DNA of 64,000 nt from an uncultured Colwellia sp. (GTDB taxonomy: Bacteria > Pseudomonadota > Gammaproteobacteria > Enterobacterales > Alteromonadaceae): positions 1 through 64,000 of the forward strand of contig CAJXYE010000018.1 in the NCBI GenBank assembly GCA_913063325.1, written 5' to 3'. Position numbers and translations under genes: made by a program. Below, piece by piece: positions 36,260-45,334 of the stretch. Under the pieces are notes generated by a model. It had not been told where the DNA came from. It was given only the letters and a program-made list of their open reading frames with translations, and searched no databases. Each line of letters starts with the position of its first letter. Positions within the stretch are counted from its first letter, which is position 1.

Positions 36260-39200
36260 TCATTTAAGGTTATTTGAGTAGTTATTAGCTAACTCTTTAG
36301 TCAGTAAGGAGCTCATTAATGCCCGTAATGCCAATGGCTTGATGATTTTTCGTAAATAGCCAATATTATGCTGTTTAGCTAACATCATTAAGCTTTCATC
36401 AGTTGTTGCGGTGATGAGTATGGCAGGTAAAGCATAGTGACTCATTGTTCTTAATTGTTTAATAAGCGCGATGCCATTTACTTCATCAAGCGTACAGACA
36501 CTATTATTCCTGTCATTGTTTAGCATATCAGTGACTAGGGTAATGTTGTCGTTTTGACTGCCGGTTAACTCGTTCCCCGTTAATTGCTTCCTTGTTAATT
36601 GGTAATCCACTAATAATATGTCTATTTCATCTTCATGTTTTGTATAAATCTCTCTGGCCTGTTGAGCATTAACAGCAGTAAACACCTGACACTGCCATGC
36701 GCTTAATAATTTAGACATACCTTCAAGTATGTTTGGCTCATTATCTATACACAGTACACCAACACCTTGTAAGCTCATGTTAGCAGGTGGCAAGATTTTC
36801 CTTTTTGCTAAGGGCTCTTGAGTGATTGGAACATTGATACTAAACAGACAACCATGACCCGGTTGCGACTTTAGATGAATGGAATGATTAAGAATATTTG
36901 CCAAACTTTGCGCAATATTTAGCCCTAAACCAAGCCCTTTGTGGCCGATTGCATTAGTGTTTTGTAATTGAGTAAACTGCTCAAATACTTGCTGTTGTTT
37001 GTCTTGTGGAATGCCAGGCCCGTTATCAAAGACTTGTATTGATAGTTCATTGCCTTGTCTTCTACAGCCTAACAATACTGTGCTTTGACTATTTTTTTCG
37101 CTGTTATGGGCATATCGAAAGGCATTGCTGAGAAAATTTTGGATAACCCTTGCCAGTAGAGTGATATCGCTAGCCACGTAAAGCTTGCTCATTTTGCAGT
37201 GAAAATCTACTTGGTATTCATCTGTTAACATACTAAATTCAGTGGTTAGCATAGTGAAAAGTTTCTTGATCTCAATAGGCTCAATGTTTGGCGTGATATT
37301 ACCACTTTCAATACGCGCTATTTCATTAAGATCAAGTAATAGACTGTTGGCTATTTCTAAAGAATTATCGATTTGCTTTATTTGTTGACGTTCTTCATGA
37401 GTCACTCTTGAACTTAAAGAGATAGCAGATGAGAATAACCTTGCTGCTGATAAGGGTTGTAATAAGTCATGGCTACATGCCTTTAGGTATTGGCTTTTCT
37501 TGATGTGCGCCTGTTCTGCTTTAGCTTGTGCTTTAACAAGTTCTAGGTTGGTAAGTGCCAACTCTTTATTGGCTTGTTCAAGCTCGGCGGTACGAAATTT
37601 CACTCTTGATTCTAGATCGGTATTTTCTTCTTTGAGGACTTTTTCTGTTTGACGATATTTAGTGATATCAGAAAATATCATGACAAAACCACCACCCGGA
37701 ATGGGGTTACCTTCAATGTGAATCGTTTTGCCGTTGTTAAGCTTGTACTCAGAATTATGACGACTACCGGCTTTGATAAATTGAATCCGCTTTTCGACCT
37801 GCTTAGCTATATCCCGAATAAAATAGCCTTGTTGGCTCAGATTAAAGTGGATTAACTGACTGGCAGGGCAGCCAATATAAATAAAATCGTCAGGGTAATT
37901 AAAAATATCTAAGTAGCGATTATTCCAAGCAACCAATTTTAGATCGCTATCTATAACTGAAATGCCTTCTCTAACATTTTCAATCGCACCTTGTAATACC
38001 GTTCGGCTAAACTCTAATTGCTGAGTGGAATTATCCTCTACTAATTTAGCGACTTGGTCAAAGGCCATGTCTCGGCCACTTACCGCAAAAGAGGTGACTA
38101 ACTTTGCTGATGCCGAGCCTAATACGCGGGCTAGGGTATTTTCGGCATGAAATAATATCGCTTCATTATATTCTTTGTTGTTTTTACTATGATGAGGGCT
38201 ATGAAATTGCTGAAAACATTCATTGGCTTTATCTTTACCGATAAATCTAGCAACCAAAAACTCTAATTCAACAATGTCTACTTTGGCTTGTGTGGGTAAT
38301 CGCCACTTAACTTTTTTTCTGTCTTTGTAAAAAAATTCACTCTGCATTTGTTCTCGGATACTTTGCCTAGTGACTAAAGACACAAGCCAAAGCGCGATAA
38401 CATTAGCGAGTAAACCAATAAGGGTTATGACGGTTGTTTTAGGTAAATCTGTGTTTTCAAAAGGATGAGCATATAGACCTAGTTGCGGTAATAAATTAAA
38501 CACAGCCCAAATGATAAAGCCACTACTTATACCAGCAAGTACACCAGCCAGTGTTGCCTTACGCCAATAAAAGGCAACCAATAAAGCCGGTCCTATTTGG
38601 GCTATTGCACCAAAAGCGACTTCTCCTAGTGAAGATAATGTATCTGGTGGTGACAGCAACAATAAACCATAACTCAAAGAGATCACTAATATTACTAAGG
38701 CTTTACGAATGAATAATAGCTGTAATTGAAAGTGATTAAAGTCTTGGTTCTGCTGGCGAGAAAAATTAAACATTAATGGGAAAACAATTTCATTACTGAG
38801 CATGGTACTCAGCGCTATAGTTGACACAATCACCATAGAGCTTGCTGCTGATACTGCGCCTAAGAAGGCAAACAGAGATAACCAAACCTGACCATTAAAA
38901 GCAGGTAAGAAAAGTACATAAGCGTCTGCGGATAATGAATTACCATAGTTTAAATTGCCCGCTAAGCCGAGAAAACAAGCAAAAAAACCGAAGATAAGCA
39001 AATAAACCGGTAAAACCCACCTTGCCATACCGCTTGATTTTTTATCTTTTATCTCAACAAACATCACTTGAAATTGTCTTGGCAAACACAAAAAAGCTGA
39101 CATGACGATAATGAGCATGCCGAACAAGCCAAAAAGACTGCTAAATTCAAATTGTTTACTTATATCTAACTGATCTTTAGATAACTCCCAAATATCCATT

Positions 39201-39862
39201 GGCGAGTCATAAATAACAAAACAAACAAATAAACCTACTAAAAGAAAAGCAATTAATTTTACCAATGATTCAAAGGCAATCGCTATCATGACTCCAGGGT
39301 GACGCTCAGTTATGTCTATAGTCCTAATGCCAAAAATAATGGTAAATACCGCGAGAATAATGCTAACAATTAAGCCGAGTTGCCAAATGGGTAAATCTGG
39401 CGTTTGTTGTAAAATTTGATAGGAATTAACAATCGCTTTTAGCTGTAATGCTATATAGGGCATTGTGCCGATTAAAGCGACTAAGGTAATGATAATCGCC
39501 AGCGTTTGAGACTTGCCAAAACGCGCAGATAACAAGTCAGCAATGGAAGTGATTTTCAGCTGTAAACTGGTTTTGATTATTCGCTGAATAAACGGCCAAG
39601 CAAAAACAAAGAGTAATATGGGGGCTAGATATACCGAAAGAAAGGTAAAAGAATGGTTAGCTGCTTGTGCCGTGGTTCCTAAAAAACCCCACGACGTACA
39701 ATACACCCCTAAAGACAATGCATAAATAATCGTTTGCTGTTTTGCCTTTAGCTTATTGCGATATTTACCACCTAAATAGGCAATAAGAAACAGCAGTCCT
39801 ATATAGCCAATACTGACACTAACTAACAACCAATTTGCAAACATATAATTCTTATCTGTCAT
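36260..39862 (-). CDS. Sodium/solute symporter-linked hybrid histidine kinase, CrbS/MxtR-like
   Basis: A 1200-residue sensor kinase. Residues 1-500 are a PutP/SLC5-type domain of 13 or so helices; about 510-625 is the STAC linker; a PAS domain lies at about 625-735 (GISVIDSDLKLVAWNNRYLD); a coiled coil follows; the phospho-His is His799 in KACSHDLLQPLSAARL; the ATPase has FLSNAFRYA near 907 and DNGPGIP near 940; a receiver domain with Asp1086 (LLVDYQL) ends the protein. CrbS/MxtR proteins use this layout to sense acetate-like carboxylates and turn on acs. The receiver has an insert of about 34 residues after Asp1086, with LTGNELTG-type repetition. The probable partner is the regulator at 30616, and the likely nearby target is the uptake locus at 40150-50867 (inference). 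Confidence 0.86.
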   Translation of the reverse strand: MTDKNYMFANWLLVSVSIGYIGLLFLIAYLGGKYRNKLKAKQQTIIYALSLGVYCTSWGFLGTTAQAANHSFTFLSVYLAPILLFVFAWPFIQRIIKTSLQLKITSIADLLSARFGKSQTLAIIITLVALIGTMPYIALQLKAIVNSYQILQQTPDLPIWQLGLIVSIILAVFTIIFGIRTIDITERHPGVMIAIAFESLVKLIAFLLVGLFVCFVIYDSPMDIWELSKDQLDISKQFEFSSLFGLFGMLIIVMSAFLCLPRQFQVMFVEIKDKKSSGMARWVLPVYLLIFGFFACFLGLAGNLNYGNSLSADAYVLFLPAFNGQVWLSLFAFLGAVSAASSMVIVSTIALSTMLSNEIVFPLMFNFSRQQNQDFNHFQLQLLFIRKALVILVISLSYGLLLLSPPDTLSSLGEVAFGAIAQIGPALLVAFYWRKATLAGVLAGISSGFIIWAVFNLLPQLGLYAHPFENTDLPKTTVITLIGLLANVIALWLVSLVTRQSIREQMQSEFFYKDRKKVKWRLPTQAKVDIVELEFLVARFIGKDKANECFQQFHSPHHSKNNKEYNEAILFHAENTLARVLGSASAKLVTSFAVSGRDMAFDQVAKLVEDNSTQQLEFSRTVLQGAIENVREGISVIDSDLKLVAWNNRYLDIFNYPDDFIYIGCPASQLIHFNLSQQGYFIRDIAKQVEKRIQFIKAGSRHNSEYKLNNGKTIHIEGNPIPGGGFVMIFSDITKYRQTEKVLKEENTDLESRVKFRTAELEQANKELALTNLELVKAQAKAEQAHIKKSQYLKACSHDLLQPLSAARLFSSAISLSSRVTHEERQQIKQIDNSLEIANSLLLDLNEIARIESGNITPNIEPIEIKKLFTMLTTEFSMLTDEYQVDFHCKMSKLYVASDITLLARVIQNFLSNAFRYAHNSEKNSQSTVLLGCRRQGNELSIQVFDNGPGIPQDKQQQVFEQFTQLQNTNAIGHKGLGLGLNIAQSLANILNHSIHLKSQPGHGCLFSINVPITQEPLAKRKILPPANMSLQGVGVLCIDNEPNILEGMSKLLSAWQCQVFTAVNAQQAREIYTKHEDEIDILLVDYQLTRKQLTGNELTGSQNDNITLVTDMLNNDRNNSVCTLDEVNGIALIKQLRTMSHYALPAILITATTDESLMMLAKQHNIGYLRKIIKPLALRALMSSLLTKELANNYSNNLK

Positions 39863-39924
39863 CTAATCTACTATCAAATTTAACATATTTCGATAGATAT
39901 AAACCCCCTATATTCCTACAACTT

Positions 39925-39975
39925 AAGTACTAGTCCTTGACCAGTTTTTGCTTACGACTAAAGGACTAGTTACTT
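39925..39975. promoter_or_regulatory. Inverted repeat in the kinase/porin divergent region
   Basis: AAGTACTAGTCC (39925-39936) faces GGACTAGTTACTT (39963-39975), one inserted base apart from perfect, and GGGACTAGGT follows. It lies 63-113 bases upstream of the kinase start and about 175 bases before the porin gene. It may be a regulator site. Confidence 0.4.
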
Positions 39976-40149
39976 GGGACTAGGTGTTAGGTGCTAAGCC
40001 TTATTACCGATTGTTACATTTTTGTACTGCCTTAATATGATTGAGCAAACCTAAGTTAGAGCGTTATTGATACAGCAACAAAATAGCTATAAACATGAAA
40101 CAAACAGCACTAAAAAAAATCAAAAAAATATATAACAAGGGAAATAGCA

Positions 40150-41190
40150 ATGTTTAGCAATAAATTAAAAAAATTATTAATTTCTTCATCTTTACTTGTA
40201 GCCGCGGGTGCAGCAAACGCGGGTTACGACATTAAATTAACAGATGAAGATAAAATCTCTTTTGGTGGTTATATCAAAGTAGATGCTCGTTATGTTGATG
40301 GCGATGTCGCTTATAGACCTTTTTGGATTGGTACCGGTACTAAGTTAGACGAAAGCAAATCAAATTTTGGTCTTTTTGCAAATGAGACACGCTTTAACAT
40401 GAAGTATACCCATGGTGAAGTTATGGGCTTTATTGAAATGGACTTCTGGGGCGGTGGTGGTAATGAAATTATCTCTAACTCAGCGAACCCGCGTATTCGT
40501 CATGCATTTATTAAATATAAAGATGTTTTAGCGGGTCAAACTTGGTCAACTTTTATGAATACCAGTGCTATTCCTGAATCAGCTGATTTCGCCGGCGCAA
40601 CCACAGGACTTGTGTTTATTCGTCAAGGTCAAGTGCGCTACACCATGGGAAATTTTCAAGTATCCATTGAAAACCCAGAAACTTGGGGTGGTGAAACAGG
40701 CAATGACACTGTGCCTGATGTTGTTGGCCGTTATAACTTAAAAGGCGATTGGGGTAGTGTTTCTTTCTCTGCTTTAGGTCGTCAACTACACACTGAATTA
40801 GGTAATACAGAAACAGCCATTGGTGGTTCAATTGCAGGTCGTATTAAAACCTTTGGTAAAGATGACTTTCGTTTTCAACTACATCAAGGACAGTTAGGTC
40901 GTTATGTCGGTGTCGCTTTTACTAAAGATGTCGTGGGTGAGGAAGTTGAAGAAACTACTGCTTATCTTGCAGCGTACCGTCACTTTTGGACTGAGACATT
41001 GAGAACAACGGTACTCTATGGTCGCGCTGAAGCCGATGTGTCAGGTAATGATCGCAGTCAATGGAGTGTGAACTTATTTCAAAACTTAACTAAGCAACTT
41101 TCAGTGGGTGGTGAAGTAGGGCAGTTCATTATGGACGATCAAGATGCGGACTCAATGTACGTCCAATTATCAATGAAATACGTACTTTAG
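40150..41190 (+). CDS. DcaP-like outer-membrane porin
   Basis: A 346-residue predicted beta-barrel. A signal peptide (MFSNKLKKLLISSSLLVAAGAANA) is cut after Ala24, followed by a sequence of short alternating strands (FGGYIKVDARYVDGD, NETRFNMKYTHGEV) and a C-terminal YVQLSMKYVL ending in a hydrophobic residue as outer-membrane proteins need. DcaP proteins are trimeric porins for dicarboxylates and small carboxylates. CAAGGGAAA supports the start. It leads into the ABC uptake and CoA-ligase operon, after its own terminator, so the two are expressed separately but probably together. Confidence 0.8.
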   Translation: MFSNKLKKLLISSSLLVAAGAANAGYDIKLTDEDKISFGGYIKVDARYVDGDVAYRPFWIGTGTKLDESKSNFGLFANETRFNMKYTHGEVMGFIEMDFWGGGGNEIISNSANPRIRHAFIKYKDVLAGQTWSTFMNTSAIPESADFAGATTGLVFIRQGQVRYTMGNFQVSIENPETWGGETGNDTVPDVVGRYNLKGDWGSVSFSALGRQLHTELGNTETAIGGSIAGRIKTFGKDDFRFQLHQGQLGRYVGVAFTKDVVGEEVEETTAYLAAYRHFWTETLRTTVLYGRAEADVSGNDRSQWSVNLFQNLTKQLSVGGEVGQFIMDDQDADSMYVQLSMKYVL

Positions 41191-41234
41191 TTTAGCTACA
41201 GGCGTAACACATCCCATTTTGTTGTTACGTTTTT

Positions 41235-41262
41235 GGAGGGGGAACTTCCCCCTCCTTTTTTA
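41235..41262 (+). terminator. Terminator after the porin gene
   Basis: GGAGGGGGAA (41235-41244) faces TTCCCCCTCC (41246-41255) in a tight hairpin followed by TTTTTT. Very strong. Confidence 0.92.
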
Positions 41263-41264
41263 TT

Positions 41265-41530
41265 AATACCCGTACCACTTGAAGATGCTCGTTTCAGGAA
41301 ACCTGAACGAATCATAATCGAGGCACATTTTTTGTTAAGGGTTGTTCCCTTAAAAACAAATGTAACGATGAGTATGCTTTGCTCAGTTTTCCCCAAGGGG
41401 CTAGTTTATAAACGCTTTATGCTGCGTTATTGATTTCGACAAGGGAACAATCATTCCCTTCAATCAATGTCTTGCCTAAAGGCGTTCATAATTCCAGCTT
41501 AATCCTGCATCTTCAGGTGGAACGGGTATA
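41265..41530. mobile_element. MITE-like element with 24-bp terminal inverted repeats
   Basis: The left end 41265-41288 (ATACCCGTACCACTTGAAG inside) is the reverse complement of the right end 41507-41530 at 21 of 24 positions. Between them lie five short hairpins in a row: 41292-41309, TTAAGGG/CCCTTAA, CCCC/GGGG, AAGGGAA/TTCCCTT and GCCT/AGGC. There is no transposase. The structure fits a non-autonomous miniature element or a bacterial interspersed repeat. It lies directly before the livG operon, so it may carry its promoter or leader. Confidence 0.65.
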
Positions 41531-41561
41531 CATATTATTTTATCAATTGAGGAGTATGAGT

Positions 41562-42392
41562 ATGACTGAGTCAATACTCAAAGTAGAGCATGTTTCATTA
41601 GCGTTTGGTGGCGTAAAAGCACTAACAGACGTTAGCTTTGAAGTTCCCCGTGGCTCTGTATTTTCCATTATCGGTCCTAACGGCGCTGGTAAAACCTCTA
41701 TGCTGAATTGTATCTCAGGTCGATATCGCCCTAATTCAGGCAATGTTATTTTCAATGACCAAGATGTAACGTCATTACGCCCAAACGATAGAGCAGATCT
41801 TGGGATGGGACGAACCTTTCAAAATTTAGCTCTGTTTGGTCATATGTCGGTTTTAGACAATATTATGGTTGGCCGTCATCATTTACTTAAAAATAACTGG
41901 TTAACCGGGCCTTTATATTGGGCTTCATCTGCACAAAAAGAAGAGCTTGCCCACCGTCGTTATTGTGAAGAAATCATCGACTTTTTAGAAATTTCTCATA
42001 TCAGAAAATCTGTCGCTGGCACTTTATCTTATGGTTTACGTAAGCGTGTTGAGTTGGCGCGCGCAATGGCATTAAAACCCAAATTAATTCTGCTTGATGA
42101 GCCGATGGCAGGCATGAATTTAGAAGAAAAAGAAGATATGGCGCGTTATATCCTCGACTTAAATGAAGAATTCGGTATTACAGTGGTGATGATTGAGCAT
42201 GACATGAGTGTAGTAATGGATATTTCACACCAAGTGATGGTGCTTGATTTTGGTAAGAAGCTAATGTCAGGTTTACCTGATGAAGTGATAGCCGATGCTC
42301 ATGTTAAACGTGCTTATTTAGGTATAGAAGATGATGACGATGAAGCTGATAGCTCTAGTGCTGAAACGTACACAGAAAGGGAGGCTAGCTAA
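41562..42392 (+). CDS. Branched-chain-type ABC transporter ATPase (LivG-like)
   Basis: A 276-residue ATPase. Walker A is GPNGAGKTS near the N-terminus, the signature is LSYGLRKRVELARAMA, Walker B is LILLDEPMAG, and the family-specific MIEHDMSVVM follows. I use the ATG at 41562 because GGAG lies seven bases before it; an ATG two codons earlier is too close. The C-terminus is acidic (EDDDDEADSSS). The stop overlaps the ATG of the acyl-CoA synthetase by one base (TAATG), so the genes are coupled. Confidence 0.92.
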   Translation: MTESILKVEHVSLAFGGVKALTDVSFEVPRGSVFSIIGPNGAGKTSMLNCISGRYRPNSGNVIFNDQDVTSLRPNDRADLGMGRTFQNLALFGHMSVLDNIMVGRHHLLKNNWLTGPLYWASSAQKEELAHRRYCEEIIDFLEISHIRKSVAGTLSYGLRKRVELARAMALKPKLILLDEPMAGMNLEEKEDMARYILDLNEEFGITVVMIEHDMSVVMDISHQVMVLDFGKKLMSGLPDEVIADAHVKRAYLGIEDDDDEADSSSAETYTEREAS

Positions 42393-44389
42393 TGTCTACG
42401 CAATTACCAACGAACAAGCCAGATTTTGAAATGGGAGAGTTAGATACTTTTCCTAAAATATTAAGACACAATGCTAAAAATTGGCCAAATGAAACGGCCA
42501 TGCGTGAAAAAGAGTTTGGTATTTGGAACGAATTTAGCTGGCAAGATTATAATAATCGCGTCAAATGGTTATCCCTCGCGCTAATAAAGTTAGGCGTTAA
42601 CCCTAAAGAGGCTATCGCTTTATTAGGTGATAACAGACCCGAATGGGTTTGGGGAGAAGTTTCTGCCCATGCCATGGGTTGTTATTCTATTGGGATTTTC
42701 CAAGATTCCTTACATGAAGAGGTTGTTTATTTACTGAATAAAAGTAATGCCACAGTCGTTATCGCCGAAGATGAAGAGCAGTGTGACAAATTACTTGAAT
42801 TAGGCGATGAAATTACCGATGTGAAAATCATTGTTTATTGCGATCCGCGCGGTATGCGAAAATATGACGATAAGCGCTTGATTTCTATTGAGGAGATATA
42901 TAAGCAAGGCCAAGAAATAGAAAAAATGTCCCCCGACTTATACGACTCCTATGTTGATGCGACAAATGCTGATGAAACCGCTATTTACTGTACTACGTCA
43001 GGCACCACGTCTAAGCCTAAAATAGCCTTTCTAGGCGGTGGTAACTTTGTTAAGCACTGTAGTTCTTATTTACGTGCAGACCCTCGTTTACCAGGTGATA
43101 ACTATGTATCGGTATTGCCACTGCCATGGATCATGGAGCAAGTGTATGCCGTTGGCCAAGCGTTAATCTCTCGTCAAATAGTCAACTTTGTTGAAGGGCA
43201 AGAAACGTTGATGGCCGACTTACGTGAAATAGGCCCTAGTTTTGTTTTACTTGCGCCACGCGTTTGGGAAGGTATTTTAGCCGACGTTAAATCTCGCATG
43301 ATGGACTCAACACCACTAAAGCAAAAATTATTTGATTTTGCCTTTGCATTGTCTGAAAAAGCACAACTTGCGGGTAAACGTTCATGGTTTGCCGATTTTT
43401 TACTGATGAATGCCTTAAAAGATAGATTAGGTTTTACTTACTTGAAATCAGCGGCAACAGGCGGCGCGGCAATGGGGCCTGATACTTTTAGGTTCTTCCA
43501 AACTATTGGTGTTCCGCTACGTCAGCTTTATGGTCAAACAGAGTTATGTGGCGCTTACACAGTGCACAACGAAAATGATGTTGATTACGACAGTGTTGGT
43601 GTGGCTTTTGATACTGCTGAAGTGAAAGTTATTAATACCGATAAAGCCGGTGTTGGTGAAGTTATCGCTCGAACGGTTGGTATGTTCACCGGTTATCTAG
43701 ATAACCAAAAAGCTTTTGATGAAGATGTTATTGATGGCTGGATGCATACCGGTGATGCCGGTTATTTCAAACCATCAGGGCATTTAGTCATTATTGACCG
43801 AATTAAAGATTTAGCTAAAACGAGTAATGGCGTGCAGTACTCACCACAATATATTGAGAACAAGCTGAAATTCTCATCATTTATTGGTGAAGCCGTTATT
43901 TTAGGTAAAGACAAACCTTACTTAAGCGCCATTATTTGTATCCGCTTTTCCATTGTTTCTAAATGGGCAGAACAACAAGGTTACGGTTTTACTAACTACA
44001 CTAGCCTTTCAGCGCTGCCTGAGGTTTATCAAAAGCTTACTAAAGAAGTTGAAAAGGTTAACGCGACCTTACCTGATGCACAAAAAATCAATAAATTTAT
44101 TTTGCTTTATAAAGAGCTCGATGCCGATGATGGTGAATTAACACGTACACGTAAAGTACGACGCACCGTTATTGCTGACAAGTATGGCGACCTTATTGAG
44201 TCTATTTATGACAACAAAGAAATGGTTGATATCGATACGGTGATCACCTTCCAAGATGGTGGTAGCTCACGTATTCAAACGCAGCTTAAGGTGGCTACGG
44301 TCATTAAGAGTGATGGTGAAAATAATGGTAAAAGTGATGGTAACGCTGATTCATCAACCAGTAGTCAAAACCAGAGGAAAGCATCATGA
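42392..44389 (+). CDS. Long-chain-type acyl-CoA synthetase (AMP-binding, COG1022)
   Basis: A 665-residue AMP-forming ligase that would turn a carboxylate into its CoA thioester. The P-loop TTSGTTSKPK is at about 202-211, then YGQTE and the hinge LVIIDRIKDLAKTSNG; the region after it ends with the C-terminal lysine domain. It resembles the eukaryotic-type COG1022 ligases. The gene overlaps livG by one base and livH by four bases, so the ligase is part of the transporter operon, an arrangement that suggests trapping of the imported acid as CoA. The C-terminal tail is Ser/Asn/Asp-rich. Confidence 0.9.
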   Translation: MSTQLPTNKPDFEMGELDTFPKILRHNAKNWPNETAMREKEFGIWNEFSWQDYNNRVKWLSLALIKLGVNPKEAIALLGDNRPEWVWGEVSAHAMGCYSIGIFQDSLHEEVVYLLNKSNATVVIAEDEEQCDKLLELGDEITDVKIIVYCDPRGMRKYDDKRLISIEEIYKQGQEIEKMSPDLYDSYVDATNADETAIYCTTSGTTSKPKIAFLGGGNFVKHCSSYLRADPRLPGDNYVSVLPLPWIMEQVYAVGQALISRQIVNFVEGQETLMADLREIGPSFVLLAPRVWEGILADVKSRMMDSTPLKQKLFDFAFALSEKAQLAGKRSWFADFLLMNALKDRLGFTYLKSAATGGAAMGPDTFRFFQTIGVPLRQLYGQTELCGAYTVHNENDVDYDSVGVAFDTAEVKVINTDKAGVGEVIARTVGMFTGYLDNQKAFDEDVIDGWMHTGDAGYFKPSGHLVIIDRIKDLAKTSNGVQYSPQYIENKLKFSSFIGEAVILGKDKPYLSAIICIRFSIVSKWAEQQGYGFTNYTSLSALPEVYQKLTKEVEKVNATLPDAQKINKFILLYKELDADDGELTRTRKVRRTVIADKYGDLIESIYDNKEMVDIDTVITFQDGGSSRIQTQLKVATVIKSDGENNGKSDGNADSSTSSQNQRKAS

Positions 44390-45279
44390 ATTTTGAACTA
44401 TTAATTCAATTAATTATCAATGGCCTTATTGTTGGCTTGTTATACGGTGTCATTGGTATGTGTTTTGTGTTGGTTTATAAATCCACGCAAATTGTTAACT
44501 TCGCTCAAGGTGAGTTTTTATTGATTGGTGCCTGGGTATGTTGGGCATCATTGATTTACTTAGAACTGCCATTCTTTGTTGGCTTCTTATTATCACTGGC
44601 TTTCATGGCTGGTTTTGGTGTGCTGCTACAAATGATAGTACTGCGTCCAATGATTGGTGAGCCGATTATCTCGGTGATTATGGTCACTATCGGCCTGTCT
44701 ATTTTCTTCCAAGCGTTAATGAAATGGATATTTGGTGTTTCACCACAAAGTTACCCACAAGTATTTGATACTCAGTCGATTAACATCATGGGATTAAATG
44801 TAGAAATGGCGTACTTAATGAGTACGGTGATTGCATTAATTATCATGGTCGCGTTCTATTTATTCTTTAAACATTCCAAGCATGGCTTAGCGATGAGAGC
44901 GACAGCTTTCGATCAACAAGCAGCGCAAAGTTTAGGTGTGTCGGTAAAGCATGTCTTTGCTATGAGCTGGGGCATTGCGGCAACGGTTTCCGCTACTGCA
45001 GGTATTGTTATCGGTATGGTTAATGGTGTGTCAGATTCACTGTCGATTATGGGCATCAAAGTATTTCCAGCCGTTATTTTAGGTGGGTTAGACTCGATTG
45101 TTGGTGCCATTGTTGGCGGTATTATTATCGGTGTATTGGAAAACGTCGCTGAGTTTTTTGATAGTCAATATTTACACATAGGTAATATGTACGACATCGC
45201 ACCATTTTATGTGTTGTTAATTATTCTTTGGTTCAAGCCTTACGGTTTATTTGGCACCCAAGACATTGAGCGAATTTAA
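44386..45279 (+). CDS. Branched-chain-type ABC permease (LivH-like)
   Basis: A 297-residue membrane permease with eight or so helices; LIINGLIVGLLYGVIGMCFV and GLAMRATAFDQQAAQSLGVS are typical LivH signatures, and GGLDSIVGAIVGGIIIGV lies in the C-terminal half. It overlaps the ligase gene by four bases (ATGA). Confidence 0.93.
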   Translation: MNFELLIQLIINGLIVGLLYGVIGMCFVLVYKSTQIVNFAQGEFLLIGAWVCWASLIYLELPFFVGFLLSLAFMAGFGVLLQMIVLRPMIGEPIISVIMVTIGLSIFFQALMKWIFGVSPQSYPQVFDTQSINIMGLNVEMAYLMSTVIALIIMVAFYLFFKHSKHGLAMRATAFDQQAAQSLGVSVKHVFAMSWGIAATVSATAGIVIGMVNGVSDSLSIMGIKVFPAVILGGLDSIVGAIVGGIIIGVLENVAEFFDSQYLHIGNMYDIAPFYVLLIILWFKPYGLFGTQDIERI

Positions 45280-45334
45280 TTGGTACAGCACAAAAGTAAT
45301 AAAAAGTAACAATACAAATATTTAGGAGTGATTC

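Noticed and set aside
41430-41561. N-terminal extension of the LivG-like protein from 41430
   Set aside because: The extra residues match no ABC ATPase and overlap the right end of the MITE-like element; the ATG at 41562 has a good ribosome binding site.
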